The notes: generated by a model not told the origin, from the letters alone. A DNA stretch of 64,000 bases from Paenibacillus harenae DSM 16969 (GCF_000422465.1 NZ_KE383843.1:546271-610270); one strand, 5' to 3'. Counted from the first letter of the stretch, positions 24,512 to 33,480 are shown. Made by a program: numbers and translations.

Positions 24512-25885
24512 ATGATGCTCAAATCGAAAGTAGCCGTACAGGTGATCGGCTCCGGCATGATCCCGGAAGATACGCTCATGCTTGGTGAAACGCATGTTAA
24601 GCAGTGGAAGATTCCGCAGGGCCAGCACATTCTATTAAAATTCGGCGCTTTCCGGCAGCATGTGAAGATCATTCCCGCCGCCAGATTCGACGGCATGAGA
24701 ATGAGCCAGGGCTTGGCTGAACAGCTGGGACTATCGCATGGCGCGCATGTTCGTATGCAGTACAAACCGGGTTCCGGCACACTTGCATTAGGACCGCTGA
24801 TCGGCGTTCTTGTCAGCCGCGATTATCCGCATATGCCGGATAGACCCTTCGGCTCCATCACCATGTTTTGCAGAGAGCTCGTCGATGCCTGTACGGCGCA
24901 AGGCGCTTACGTTTATTTTTTCACTCCGAATCAGATCGGCACAAGTAACCATACCGTTGACGGCTGGATCTATTCGGACGGGTGGAAGCAGGCGGCGATG
25001 CCCGCACCCGACGTCATCAACAACCGTTTAACGTCGAGGAAGCTAGAGAACAGACCCAGCGTGCAGCATTTCATGAAGGAAGTAAAACTTTATCATCAGA
25101 CAACCGTTTTTAACGAAAAGTTTCTGGATAAAACCGAGGTTTTCGAAGCCTTGAAGAAGGATGATTCGCTCGTTCGTTATTTGCCCGAGTCGCATTTGCT
25201 CCGCAATTATTCGATGCTGAAGTCGATGTGCTCACGGTATAGCAACGTTTTCCTCAAGCCCGGCAGAGGCAGCTTAGGCAAAGGGATTATCCGGATCACC
25301 CGCAACGATTCCGGCGGCTACCAGGCTCTTTATGCGACGGCAGCCGGTACGCGAAGAGTGCAATATTCGACTATGGCTAAACTCTTCTCGACGATTTCCG
25401 CAAAAATGAAAACCGTCCGTTATCAGATCCAACAAGGCTTGCAGCTGATTGAAATCCAGAAGAGACCGGTTGATTTTCGCGCACTTGTGCAGAAGAACGC
25501 TGCAGGCAAATGGACCATTACCTCCATTGTGGCTAGAACGGCCGGCAACGATCATTTCGTGTCCAATCTGGCGCGAGGGGGCACGCTCAGCTCGGTCGGC
25601 GATGCCGTAGCCAAATCGAATCTGCAGGCCGGAATCAGCCGGCTGGAAGCAAGTCAGCGCCTGCAGCAGGCCGCGCTTAACATCGCGCGGGGAGTGGATA
25701 CGCAAATTCCTGCCCATTTCGGCGAGCTGGGGATCGATTTGGCGCTCGATACAAGCGGCCGCGTATGGCTGCTTGAGGTTAACTCCAAGCCTTCAAAGAA
25801 TGACAACACCACGCTGAGCGAGAAAAAAATTCGTCCGTCCGTCCGCATGATGATTCAATATTCCCGATTTTTATCGGGCTTTTAA
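24512..25885 (+). CDS. YheC/YheD family spore-associated ATP-grasp protein 1
   Basis: A 457-residue member of the YheC/YheD (endospore coat-associated) family. The first 90 residues form a small beta-rich domain typical of YheD-type members. The C-terminal half is ATP-grasp-like: VFLKPGRGSLGKGIIRI (nucleotide-binding loop, about 250-266), VDFRALVQKN (about 320) and the metal-binding end ELGIDLALDTSGRVWLLEVN (about 410-430) followed by SKPS. The conserved PDVINNRLTSRK motif is also present. The substrate of this family is unknown. AAGGAG lies 4 nt before the first ATG and 7 nt before the next codon, also ATG, so the start may be 24515. First gene of a five-paralogue operon. Confidence 0.85.
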   Translation: MMLKSKVAVQVIGSGMIPEDTLMLGETHVKQWKIPQGQHILLKFGAFRQHVKIIPAARFDGMRMSQGLAEQLGLSHGAHVRMQYKPGSGTLALGPLIGVLVSRDYPHMPDRPFGSITMFCRELVDACTAQGAYVYFFTPNQIGTSNHTVDGWIYSDGWKQAAMPAPDVINNRLTSRKLENRPSVQHFMKEVKLYHQTTVFNEKFLDKTEVFEALKKDDSLVRYLPESHLLRNYSMLKSMCSRYSNVFLKPGRGSLGKGIIRITRNDSGGYQALYATAAGTRRVQYSTMAKLFSTISAKMKTVRYQIQQGLQLIEIQKRPVDFRALVQKNAAGKWTITSIVARTAGNDHFVSNLARGGTLSSVGDAVAKSNLQAGISRLEASQRLQQAALNIARGVDTQIPAHFGELGIDLALDTSGRVWLLEVNSKPSKNDNTTLSEKKIRPSVRMMIQYSRFLSGF

Positions 25886-25896
25886 CGGAGGCGCTT

Positions 25897-27129
25897 ATGC
25901 AAATTCGAACGATCATCCTCGGCATTGTCGTTGCCGCGATCCGTCCGCCTGGCAGCGATCATGGACTGAAAGTGGAGGCTTCGGCACTGCCTGAGCCGCG
26001 CTTCTGCCGCGCGCTCAGCCTGGCCGCGGGTCCGCTTGGCATCGACGTATACGTTTTTGCGGCGGACGGCTACCATGCGGAGTCCGGGACGCTGCATGCC
26101 TATCGCTATCAGCACAACGGGTGGAGCAGGCAAGCGGCGCCCTTGCCCGATATCGTCTACGACCGCTGTTTCTATACGGAAACGGCCCAGCGCATAAGCT
26201 GCCTGCGCATGCTGGATTCGATGTCGGCGAGGAAGCCACATGTATTATTAAACGGAAGCCTGCCCGCGAAGCTTGCGGTATACGCTTCGCTCAAGGATGA
26301 TCCAATGCTGAAGGAGCATTTGCCTGAATCGGAGAGCTGCGAATCGGCCGAACAGCTGCTGAAGCTGCTCCCCCGGCATAAGCGAGGAATCGTTCTGAAG
26401 CCATCTGCCGGCATGCAAGGCAGAGGACTGATGCATATCAAGCGATGCCCTCATAATCTGTCGCTGCTGGTAAGGGGGAGAACGGGGCGAAATCGTCACT
26501 TCTCCCGCACGTTTGCCGATGACCGCACATTCGCCGGATGGATCGAAAGCCGCATAACCCGCCATAGCTATTTCATCCAGCCCTATCTCGAGCTAAGCGG
26601 CGAAGACGGCAAACCGTTTGACGTCAGGGTGCTTATGCAGAAGGACGGAACTGGGCGATGGGCGTCGTCCGGCACCGCCGTCCGCTGCGGCCAAGCGGGC
26701 TCCCTCACTTCGAACCTGCACGGCGGAGGCGGAGCCGGCCGGGCCGACTCGCTACTTGCCGCGAAATTCGGGAAGATCGAATCCGAACGTTTAATCGAAC
26801 AAATCCATACAATAAGCAAGCAAACAGCTGAACGGCTTGAAAGCCGTTTCGGCAGGTTTGCCGAACTTGGGCTCGATTACGGCATCGAGCCGGACGGCCG
26901 TCTCTGGCTGCTGGAAGCGAACTCGAAGCCGGGCAGGTCTGCCTTCCGAAGCATAAGCGACAAGAAAGCCGAGATGCTCTCGATCGAGAGGCCGCTCCTG
27001 TATGCGCGCTTTCTGTCCAACCGCCTTTACCCGTCCTTTGCAGCCAATGAATCTGTAAACGGCCGTCAATCTGATGTGAAAATCACCAACCCAATACGGC
27101 CTTTCAACGTTCAGGAGGTTCATCGATGA
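25897..27129 (+). CDS. YheC/YheD family ATP-grasp protein 2
   Basis: A 410-residue paralogue lacking the N-terminal beta domain of proteins 1 and 3, so it is YheC-like. It has PDIVYDRCF, the loop VLKPSAGMQGRGLMHI (about 168-183), FDVRVLMQKDG (about 245) and the closing motif LDYGIEPDGRLWLLEANSKP (about 330-350). It follows protein 1 by 11 bp with GGAGGC before the ATG. Its stop overlaps the start of the next gene (ATGA), showing tight coupling. The GC content seems higher than in its neighbours. It probably acts in the mother cell on a spore component; the substrate is unknown. Confidence 0.85.
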   Translation: MQIRTIILGIVVAAIRPPGSDHGLKVEASALPEPRFCRALSLAAGPLGIDVYVFAADGYHAESGTLHAYRYQHNGWSRQAAPLPDIVYDRCFYTETAQRISCLRMLDSMSARKPHVLLNGSLPAKLAVYASLKDDPMLKEHLPESESCESAEQLLKLLPRHKRGIVLKPSAGMQGRGLMHIKRCPHNLSLLVRGRTGRNRHFSRTFADDRTFAGWIESRITRHSYFIQPYLELSGEDGKPFDVRVLMQKDGTGRWASSGTAVRCGQAGSLTSNLHGGGGAGRADSLLAAKFGKIESERLIEQIHTISKQTAERLESRFGRFAELGLDYGIEPDGRLWLLEANSKPGRSAFRSISDKKAEMLSIERPLLYARFLSNRLYPSFAANESVNGRQSDVKITNPIRPFNVQEVHR

Positions 27130-28505
27130 GTTTGACAACTTGTAACGTACATTTCTCACAGCAATCGAATAAGATCGTCTATTTGTCCAGCCCGCTATTG
27201 AAGCAACTGAAGCTGTCCGGCAAGAAATCGGTTCATCTCAAGCTGGGAAACGAGGTTATAACCGCAGAGATCAAGCAGTTGAAGCGGCAGGGCAATCACT
27301 TGTATTTATCCGCCGGCGTTCGACAATCCATCCGGGTGCCCAAGACCGGCAACGTATACGTGTTAAACAGCGGCGATAACGAGGTTCAGCTCGGACCGCT
27401 CGTCGGCATTTTAAGCGACCATTCAGGTCGTTCGGTAAGCAACCCGTTCGGCGCCAAAACCGGTTTTATTAAAGAAATCATCCGGAACGGCGAGCATAAA
27501 GCCTATCTGTTCGGCTTTACGCCAGGCGATATCAACTGGCATCAGCAAACGATTAACGGCTACTTCCTTTCCGCCCAAGGCGGCTGGTACCGCAAAATCG
27601 TTCCGCTCCCTGACGTCGTCTATAATCGTCTGACCAGCCGCAAGGCGGAAACGTCGGCGACGATCAACTCGCTGCGCGAGCGATTCGTAAGGAGGAAGAT
27701 TCCTTTTTTCAATTGGAGCTTCTTCAATAAGGCCGACGTCTATAAGCTGCTTGACAATGATCCCGAAGCGCTGGAGCATCTGCCGGAATCGATATCCGGA
27801 CCGACCGCGGACAAAATGAAGGAAATGTTGGAAAATCACCAGTTTCTCTACTTCAAACCAACGGCGGGAAGCCTCGGCATCGGCATCTATCGCTTGACCT
27901 ACCATCCGAAGCGCGGGTATTTCGCCCGCTACCGCAAGGGCAGCCAGAATGTCCTGCTTCGATTCACTAATTTCCAAAGCCTGATGCGGATGCTGCAGGC
28001 CAGGCACGGGAGCCATTTAAACCGTTATGTCGTGCAGCAGGGCATCCGCCTGATCGAAATTGACAGCTGCCCGATCGATTTCCGCTTTCATATGCACAAG
28101 AACGGCAAGAACGAATGGGTTCCTGCCGGAATCTGCGCGAAGAAGGCCGGACGCGGCAGCGTAACCACGCATGTGAAGAACGGCGGCTCGCTGATGACGC
28201 CGGAACAGGCGCTCGGCAAGACATTCGGCAGCCAAGCCGATACCGTGCTGGAGAAGGCGAAGAAGGCCTCGATCAAGCTCTCGGAATCGATCGAACGGAA
28301 TTATCCGCATCGGCTCGGGGAACTTGGACTCGATATTGGGATAGATAAGGACGGCGAGATATGGATGTTCGAAGCCAACGCCAAGCCGGGACGATCGATC
28401 TACAAGCATCCCGCGCTCCGTGCGGAGGGCCGCGCATCGATCTCGTATATCCTTGAACATTGCATGTACCTCAGCCGTTTTCAAGGCCAGGGAGGTAATG
28501 GCTAA
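27126..28505 (+). CDS. YheC/YheD family ATP-grasp protein 3
   Basis: A 459-residue YheD-like paralogue with the N-terminal beta domain (about 1-85), the LGPLVGIL strand that starts the second domain, PDVVYNRLTSRKAE, the loop YFKPTAGSLGIGIYRL (about 244-259) and the end motif ELGLDIGIDKDGEIWMFEAN followed by AKPG. It keeps all ATP-grasp hallmarks seen in protein 1 and is the closest paralogue to it in layout. Start and stop overlap both neighbours by 4 nt and 1 nt, so the whole set is one translationally coupled unit. Confidence 0.85.
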   Translation: MSLTTCNVHFSQQSNKIVYLSSPLLKQLKLSGKKSVHLKLGNEVITAEIKQLKRQGNHLYLSAGVRQSIRVPKTGNVYVLNSGDNEVQLGPLVGILSDHSGRSVSNPFGAKTGFIKEIIRNGEHKAYLFGFTPGDINWHQQTINGYFLSAQGGWYRKIVPLPDVVYNRLTSRKAETSATINSLRERFVRRKIPFFNWSFFNKADVYKLLDNDPEALEHLPESISGPTADKMKEMLENHQFLYFKPTAGSLGIGIYRLTYHPKRGYFARYRKGSQNVLLRFTNFQSLMRMLQARHGSHLNRYVVQQGIRLIEIDSCPIDFRFHMHKNGKNEWVPAGICAKKAGRGSVTTHVKNGGSLMTPEQALGKTFGSQADTVLEKAKKASIKLSESIERNYPHRLGELGLDIGIDKDGEIWMFEANAKPGRSIYKHPALRAEGRASISYILEHCMYLSRFQGQGGNG

Positions 28506-29659
28506 TGGAAAATTTACAGCCGGAGGAGTCGGACTTTCGAGAGCAGCGCGAAGGCAAGCAGGTCCTCGCGATCTTAACCATCGAAGATGATATTCAGCTT
28601 TTCCGGGGTAACCGGAGCAACTTCCTCGATCTGATTCGGACCGGTCAATCGATGGGGTTCATCGTCTATGTCTTGACGGTCAAAAATCTGCTGCTCACCA
28701 AGAGCAGCTTATTGGGATTCGTGTTCAACGAGAAGACAGACAGCTGGCAGCAGCGTCTTCTCCCTTTTCCCGACATTATCTACAATCGGATTCCGCAGCG
28801 CGAGGACGAGGTGCTTCCAGCCGTCAAGAACAAAATCGCCGCTTGCAAGAAGCATCCCCGCGTCAAGCTGTTCAATCCATACTTCTTTAATAAATGGGAC
28901 TTATTCGAATGGCTCCGGCTGTCGAAATCGACCAAACCGTTCATCCCTACGACCCGCAAGCTGGTTTCGGTCACCGGACTCAGCCGCATGATGCGCAAGC
29001 ATCCCTATCTGTATCTCAAGCCGGAGAGCGGCAAAGCCGGCAAAGGAATCATGACGATCAAGGTACAGGCCGAGAAGCAGCTGCCTTACCGTTTGAAAAT
29101 ACAAGAAAACAAAAAAAGCGCCACCTACAACTGCGCTTCGATCGATAAGCTGTGGAGCCGTATCCATAAGCAGAGCGGGGGCGAAGCCTATATTGCCCAG
29201 CAAGGCATTAAACTGGCTTCCTTCCAGGACCGCAGATTCGACCTGAGGGCGCTCGCGCAAAAAAATCAGCGCGGACAATGGGATATCACCGGGATCGGGG
29301 CGCGTATCGCAGGAGCGATGAGCATTACGACCCATGTCCCCCGCGGAGGTATGATCGAAGATCCGGAGAAGCTGCTGGCCCATTCATTTAATGAGGCGCA
29401 GGCGCGTAAGCTACTCATAAAAGCAAAAAACACAGCGCTGCTTATTGCGAAGCAGATCGAGCGGGCATCCGGGCAGCTGCTCGGCGAAATGTCGATGGAT
29501 ATCGGCATCGACAGCGCGGGGAACATGTGGTTCTTTGAAGCGAATTCGAAGCCGATGAAGTTCGATGAGCCCCATATTCGGCAGAAATCGTTAGAACGTA
29601 TTTTCCAGTATGGGGCTTACTTGGCCAAAAAAAAATCAGAAAAAGCGGGGGGTGCATGA
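28505..29659 (+). CDS. YheC/YheD family ATP-grasp protein 4
   Basis: A 384-residue YheC-like paralogue. After a short acidic N-terminus comes VLAILTIEDDIQLFRGNRSN, then PDIIYNRIPQRED, the loop YLKPESGKAGKGIMTI (about 172-187), FDLRALAQKNQRG (about 242) and the end motif MSMDIGIDSAGNMWFFEANS (about 325-344). The start overlaps the previous stop (TAATG). It is followed after 1 bp by the acetyltransferase gene. Function is unknown beyond probable ATP-dependent ligase chemistry. Confidence 0.85.
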   Translation: MENLQPEESDFREQREGKQVLAILTIEDDIQLFRGNRSNFLDLIRTGQSMGFIVYVLTVKNLLLTKSSLLGFVFNEKTDSWQQRLLPFPDIIYNRIPQREDEVLPAVKNKIAACKKHPRVKLFNPYFFNKWDLFEWLRLSKSTKPFIPTTRKLVSVTGLSRMMRKHPYLYLKPESGKAGKGIMTIKVQAEKQLPYRLKIQENKKSATYNCASIDKLWSRIHKQSGGEAYIAQQGIKLASFQDRRFDLRALAQKNQRGQWDITGIGARIAGAMSITTHVPRGGMIEDPEKLLAHSFNEAQARKLLIKAKNTALLIAKQIERASGQLLGEMSMDIGIDSAGNMWFFEANSKPMKFDEPHIRQKSLERIFQYGAYLAKKKSEKAGGA

Positions 29660-29660
29660 C

Positions 29661-30158
29661 GTGAACCTGGAGCTGCTTACGCCGGACAAATGGTCGTCGG
29701 AACAAAAGAGACTTATTGGCTTTGCGATCCGATTCGGAGATAAGCGGCTTGCGGTCTCAACGATTCATGCGCTACGCAAGCTGGATGGCTTACGGCTGGA
29801 AGCCGATCGGCAAGGAGCATACGGCGCGGTCGTCTCCGTAGCGACGCTTGGCGGCCGCCTCGCCGGCTTTGGTTTTGCCTCGGACGGCGGAGAAAGCGGC
29901 TGTATGGTCGTCGTGCATCCTGAAGCAAGAGGACTTGGCGTCGGCAGCGCTATCGTTCAAGCGATGATTCAGCGCCTTGGCCGGCTGTGCTGCAACGTAG
30001 CCACAGATAATATCGCAAGTATGTCGCTGTGCTTCCGGCTCGGAATGACTGCCGTCTCCATGCACAAAGGACCTACCGGCAAACCGACGCTCCGTTTTGA
30101 AAGGGGAACCGTTCATGACAATGCCCGTCCTAGGCATTCTGACTTTGTATCTCAATGA
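29661..30158 (+). CDS. GNAT family N-acetyltransferase
   Basis: A 165-residue acetyltransferase. The acetyl-CoA binding motif appears as VVVHPEARGLGVGSAIVQAM (motif A, R/Q-x-x-G-x-G/A type), followed by motif B around NIASMSLCFRLGMTAVSMHK. It starts with GTG at 29661, 1 bp after the previous stop and after GGGGGGTG. Its 3' end overlaps the next ATP-grasp gene by 44 bp. Being embedded in the ATP-grasp operon, it probably modifies the same unknown product or protein, which is unusual enough to note. Confidence 0.82.
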   Translation: MNLELLTPDKWSSEQKRLIGFAIRFGDKRLAVSTIHALRKLDGLRLEADRQGAYGAVVSVATLGGRLAGFGFASDGGESGCMVVVHPEARGLGVGSAIVQAMIQRLGRLCCNVATDNIASMSLCFRLGMTAVSMHKGPTGKPTLRFERGTVHDNARPRHSDFVSQ

Positions 30159-31404
30159 AGCCGGCATGCTAGAGGAGAGATCCATTTATCAGAAAATGAC
30201 TTCCGCCGGCCGAAAGCTGGGACTTCACGTTTTCGTATTCACGCCTAAGGACGTCAATTATAAACAAAACCAAATACATGCCTTATTTTATAACCCGGAT
30301 TCCAAAACCTGGTCCCGCAGGTGGACCTCATTCCCGAATATGATCTATGACCGCTGCCGCATTCAACGTTCTTACCGCTTCCAGCAGTTGAAGCGGTTCC
30401 GATCCCGCTACGGCCACCTCACCTTCCTGAACCGCACGCTCCGCAACAAATGGACGGTCCACCGCACGTTGTCGAAGGACTCGCGCTTTAGAGGTTATCT
30501 GCCTACCACCCGGTACGTGGAGAATACGCAGGATGTGCTCGGCATGCTCCGCAAATTCTCGCTCATTTATTTGAAACCGATCAACGGGACGGGCGGCCGG
30601 GGCATTCTGCGCATCGAGAAGCAAAATGACGGCACGCTTCATATTCAAGGGCGCGACCAGTCGCGGAGAATCATTAAACCGAGGCAGATTACGCTCTCCG
30701 CGCTCGGCGGCTTCCTCCAATCGTGGAATTTGAGGAGCAGCCGGTATATCGCCCAGCAGGGCATTCAAATCAAGTTGAATAACGGACGCGTTCACGATTA
30801 CCGTATGCTTGTGCAGAAGAACGGCGACGGCGCTTGGGAAGTTACCGGCTGCGCTGGCCGGATCGGCGCCCCCGGCAGCGTAACGTCCAACCTGCACGGC
30901 GGAGGACACGCCGCTACGATGAACGCGCTGCTGAAAGATTGGATTCGGGATGAGTCGAAGATCAATCAGGTGAAGGACGAAGCGGAGAAGTTCGGCGTCG
31001 GCGTTGCGGCTTACCTGGAGAGAAGCTACGGCAGGCTGTGCGAGCTCGCGCTTGATTTGGCGATCGACCGAAAAGGCGGCATTTGGCTGCTGGAGGTTAA
31101 TCCGAAGCCCGCCAGAGAAGTATTCGTGCAGGCCGGGGAGAAAGAAGTCTACCGCAAAGCGATCGTAAGACCGCTGGAATATGCGCTATGGCTGTACAAT
31201 CAGAAGCGGCGAATGAAAGGAAAGCACGCTTCTATTTCGGAGGCTAGATTCGGATTCAAGTCTGATACGAGCCCGGAAACGGGTTTCGAACTGGATTTCG
31301 AACCGGGATTGTATCCGGATTTGGATTTGGATTTGGATTTGGATTTGGATTTGGATTTGGATTTGGATTTGGATTTGACTGAGGAACCTGAAAATAGTTT
31401 GTAA
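30115..31404 (+). CDS. YheC/YheD family ATP-grasp protein 5 with (Asp-Leu)10 tail
   Basis: A 429-residue YheC-like paralogue: LGILTLYLNEAG at the start, PNMIYDRCRIQ, the loop YLKPINGTGGRGILRI (about 160-175), HDYRMLVQKNGDG (about 228) and the closing ELALDLAIDRKGGIWLLEVN (about 305-324) then PKPA. The C-terminus is unlike the other four: about 50 acidic residues ending in ten Asp-Leu repeats encoded by a perfect GATTTG hexamer array. The start is the ATG at 30115 with AAAGGGGA at about 9 nt. It is the last gene of the operon and is followed by a strong terminator. Confidence 0.85.
   Translation: MTMPVLGILTLYLNEAGMLEERSIYQKMTSAGRKLGLHVFVFTPKDVNYKQNQIHALFYNPDSKTWSRRWTSFPNMIYDRCRIQRSYRFQQLKRFRSRYGHLTFLNRTLRNKWTVHRTLSKDSRFRGYLPTTRYVENTQDVLGMLRKFSLIYLKPINGTGGRGILRIEKQNDGTLHIQGRDQSRRIIKPRQITLSALGGFLQSWNLRSSRYIAQQGIQIKLNNGRVHDYRMLVQKNGDGAWEVTGCAGRIGAPGSVTSNLHGGGHAATMNALLKDWIRDESKINQVKDEAEKFGVGVAAYLERSYGRLCELALDLAIDRKGGIWLLEVNPKPAREVFVQAGEKEVYRKAIVRPLEYALWLYNQKRRMKGKHASISEARFGFKSDTSPETGFELDFEPGLYPDLDLDLDLDLDLDLDLDLDLTEEPENSL
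31318..31377 (+). repeat. GATTTG hexanucleotide array (10 units) inside coding sequence
   Basis: Ten uninterrupted GATTTG units encode (Asp-Leu)10 near the end of ATP-grasp protein 5. The array is perfect at the DNA level, so it is probably young and prone to length change by slippage; because the unit is 6 bp, changes keep the frame. Confidence 0.95.
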
Positions 31405-31459
31405 TCGGGGCTTCTGCATATTGAACTGCCCGAGCCCATGTGCACAGGGTGAAAAAGAA

Positions 31460-31511
31460 AGGACTGTCCCGCAAGGCGATTGCCTGTGGCGACAGCCCTA
31501 TTTTTTTTTGA
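31460..31511 (+). terminator. Intrinsic terminator of the ATP-grasp operon
   Basis: GGACTGTC pairs with GACAGCCC (one mismatch), with an inner stem around AAGGCGATTGCCT, and is followed by nine T residues on the plus strand. Confidence 0.85.
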
Positions 31512-31531
31512 CTAAGTGACCCTTCAACCCG

Positions 31532-32221
31532 TTACTGGCCCAGCAAATCGAGCAGCTGCCGAAAATCGGAAATATGCGCATCCGCGCCATCCAGCTCCGA
31601 CTCTCGCCCGTAGCTTGCGTAAGCGCACCCGATCGTACGGATACCATTCTCCCGGCCCGCTTCAACGTCTGATGACCGGTCTCCGACCATCCATGCGCTC
31701 TGCAAGCCATGATCCTGAAGCAATCGCGCAACCAAATCCACCTTGCTTGCCGTACCGTACTCTCCCGCGCTGTACAAGCCGTCGAACAATCCGGCAATTT
31801 CTTTATACTGCGCGACGCCCTTTACATAGTCCTCCAGCCCATTGCTCGCTACGAACAGTCTGACGCCTTTGTCCTTCAACAAGCGAAGCGTCTGCTCCAC
31901 ATAGGGGTACAGCTCCCCTTCACCTGCAGCCAGGCCTTCCAACTCATACTGCAGCAGCAGCTCATCCGCGCGTCTCCTGGCCTCAAGCGTGCTGTCCGGC
32001 ATCACCATCTTCCAAATATCTTCAAGCAGCATGCCCAGGCAGCTCAGCAGCCTGTCGACAGGCGGCGTTTCCCGTACGTATAAACGCTCCTCCCGCAGCG
32101 TTTCAAATACGCGGCGATGAACGGGCACAAGCAGTTTATCCGTTTCAAACAACGTTCCGTCCATATCGAATATGACAGCCTCCGGCTTCGGAAGCGTTAG
32201 CTTGCTCCTATCATTACTCAC
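31532..32221 (-). CDS. HAD superfamily phosphatase
   Basis: A 229-residue HAD hydrolase of subfamily IA. Motif I is FDMDGTL (18-24) with nucleophile Asp19 and acid/base Asp21; motif II is ASNG near 124; motif III Lys and motif IV GDRSSDVEAGRENG (about 180) follow. A helical cap lies between motifs I and II. It probably dephosphorylates a small phosphorylated metabolite of the phosphoglycolate phosphatase/PpaX type. It starts with GTG, with AAGGGGGA at about 7 nt. Convergent with the ATP-grasp operon. Confidence 0.85.
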   Translation of the reverse strand: MSNDRSKLTLPKPEAVIFDMDGTLFETDKLLVPVHRRVFETLREERLYVRETPPVDRLLSCLGMLLEDIWKMVMPDSTLEARRRADELLLQYELEGLAAGEGELYPYVEQTLRLLKDKGVRLFVASNGLEDYVKGVAQYKEIAGLFDGLYSAGEYGTASKVDLVARLLQDHGLQSAWMVGDRSSDVEAGRENGIRTIGCAYASYGRESELDGADAHISDFRQLLDLLGQ

Positions 32222-32287
32222 GTCAAAATCCCCCTTTCAACTATGCCTTATCATAACGGAAGTAAGGAAAGAACCGCAAGAGGAGAG

Positions 32288-32372
32288 TGAGCTTGCTTCA
32301 TGAGCTGCTTCGGAAAATACGGAGAAAACGGTTTGCGTCCGCTGACAAGGACGAAAAGCAGGCGTTTCTGCT
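32288..32372 (-). repeat. Intergenic repeat, copy A
   Basis: On the minus strand this copy runs AGCAGAAACGCC, a CGTCCTT/GGACGC stem region, TTTTCTCCGTATTTT, then CGAAGCAGCTCATGAAGC and AAGCTCA. It shares this order with copies B (33254) and C (46779). It lies upstream of psd and faces away from copy B, so the two copies flank psd in inverted orientation. Confidence 0.75.
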
Positions 32373-32468
32373 CGTGTCCGCTTATTGATAAATGCTGCAG
32401 GATATGTCACACTGTTTGGTGGGCGAAGGACGAATTGCCCATGCAGGAAAGGACGTGACGGTTTACTT

Positions 32469-33251
32469 ATGACCAAATGGCTGCTTCGCTCCATGACTGA
32501 ATTAAGCTCGCGCAAATGGATTTCCAGAATAACCGGAAAATTCGCGCAATCGGCCGCCAGCCGTCGTTTTATTACCCGATTCGCCGCAGCATACGGCATT
32601 AAGGCCGAGGAAGCGGAGAAACCGCTACACGACTATAAGACGCTGAACGAATTTTTCACGAGACGGCTTAAGCCCGGACTCCGTTTGGTCGATGAAGGGG
32701 CCGATTCGCTTGTAAGTCCCGTCGATGCGCTCGTCACAGGCGCTGGATGGATAAGCGGCGGAACGATATTGAACGTGAAGGGGCAAGATTATACGATCGA
32801 CGAGCTTCTGGGCCGTTCGCCCAGGACGGCGAATTACATGAACGGCTTTTACTTGGTCCTTTATTTAAGTCCGACCGATTATCATCGGATCCATACGCCG
32901 GTAGCCGGCCGTATTGTTGAACGCGAACATATTGCGGGCAAGGTATATCCCGTGAACGACTTTGGGCTTCGCCATATGAGAAGAGTGCTGAGCCGGAACG
33001 AACGGCTTATTACATACATGCAGAATGAACACGGCGAGACGGCCGTCGTCAAAGTCGGAGCGATGAACGTAAGCAGCATCCAATACGTACAGCCGCTTCA
33101 GAATGAAATGGCGAAAGGCGACGAGCTCGCCTATTTCGAATTTGGCTCTACGGTCGTGCTTCTGATGGAAGACGGGACCTTCACGCCCCGCGGAGACATC
33201 ATGCCCGGGGTGAAAGTGCGAATGGGCGAATTGCTCGGCTTCCAGCATTAA
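32469..33251 (+). CDS. psd: Phosphatidylserine decarboxylase proenzyme
   Basis: A 260-residue membrane-associated enzyme that makes phosphatidylethanolamine. The self-cleavage site is FGST (225-228), where Ser227 becomes the pyruvoyl group; Asp86 (SPVD) and His142 (HRIHTP) complete the likely triad for autocleavage. The length fits the short Bacillus form. The ATG at 32469 was chosen by alignment with that form; the ribosome binding site is poor (AAAGGA about 15 nt away), so the start is less certain. It stands alone, flanked by inverted copies of an intergenic repeat. Confidence 0.92.
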   Translation: MTKWLLRSMTELSSRKWISRITGKFAQSAASRRFITRFAAAYGIKAEEAEKPLHDYKTLNEFFTRRLKPGLRLVDEGADSLVSPVDALVTGAGWISGGTILNVKGQDYTIDELLGRSPRTANYMNGFYLVLYLSPTDYHRIHTPVAGRIVEREHIAGKVYPVNDFGLRHMRRVLSRNERLITYMQNEHGETAVVKVGAMNVSSIQYVQPLQNEMAKGDELAYFEFGSTVVLLMEDGTFTPRGDIMPGVKVRMGELLGFQH

Positions 33252-33253
33252 AC

Positions 33254-33378
33254 AAGCAGAAACGCCTGCCTTGCGTCCTTCTCAGAGGACGCAAGGCGTT
33301 TTATGTGGTGACGGTATCGTCATGGATGTTTCTGAAGCAGCTCATGAAGCAAGCTCATCCTAAAAACGGTATCGCAGA
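33254..33378 (+). repeat. Intergenic repeat, copy B (includes the psd terminator hairpin)
   Basis: This copy starts AAGCAGAAACGCCTG and forms a strong hairpin with GCGTCCTT and AGGACGC (about 33262-33302, closed by AACGCC/GGCGTT and followed by TTT), serving as the psd terminator. It continues with TTTCTGAAGCAGCTCATGAA, GCAAGCTCA and TAAAAACGGTATCGCAG. Copies A and C share the same order of blocks. Confidence 0.8.
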
Positions 33379-33437
33379 GAATTCTAAAAGTTTATAAGTG
33401 AAATACTCATTTATAAATTCCTGGAATTGACACAAAT

Positions 33438-33472
33438 AACCCGGCCGCTTCCAAACGAAGAGGCCGGGTTGT
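33438..33472 (-). terminator. Intrinsic terminator after the AraC-type gene
   Basis: The arms AACCCGGCC and GGCCGGGTT around a 15-nt loop; on the minus strand the stem is followed by ATTTGTG. Confidence 0.7.
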
Positions 33473-33480
33473 TCGTTCTG

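Noticed and set aside
31318..31377. Short tandem array as a CRISPR candidate
   Set aside because: The unit is 6 bp with no spacers; it is an in-frame coding repeat.
31186..31474. Frames with Gln-Ile or Lys-Ser repeats on the minus strand
   Set aside because: They only mirror the GATTTG array of the real gene on the plus strand.
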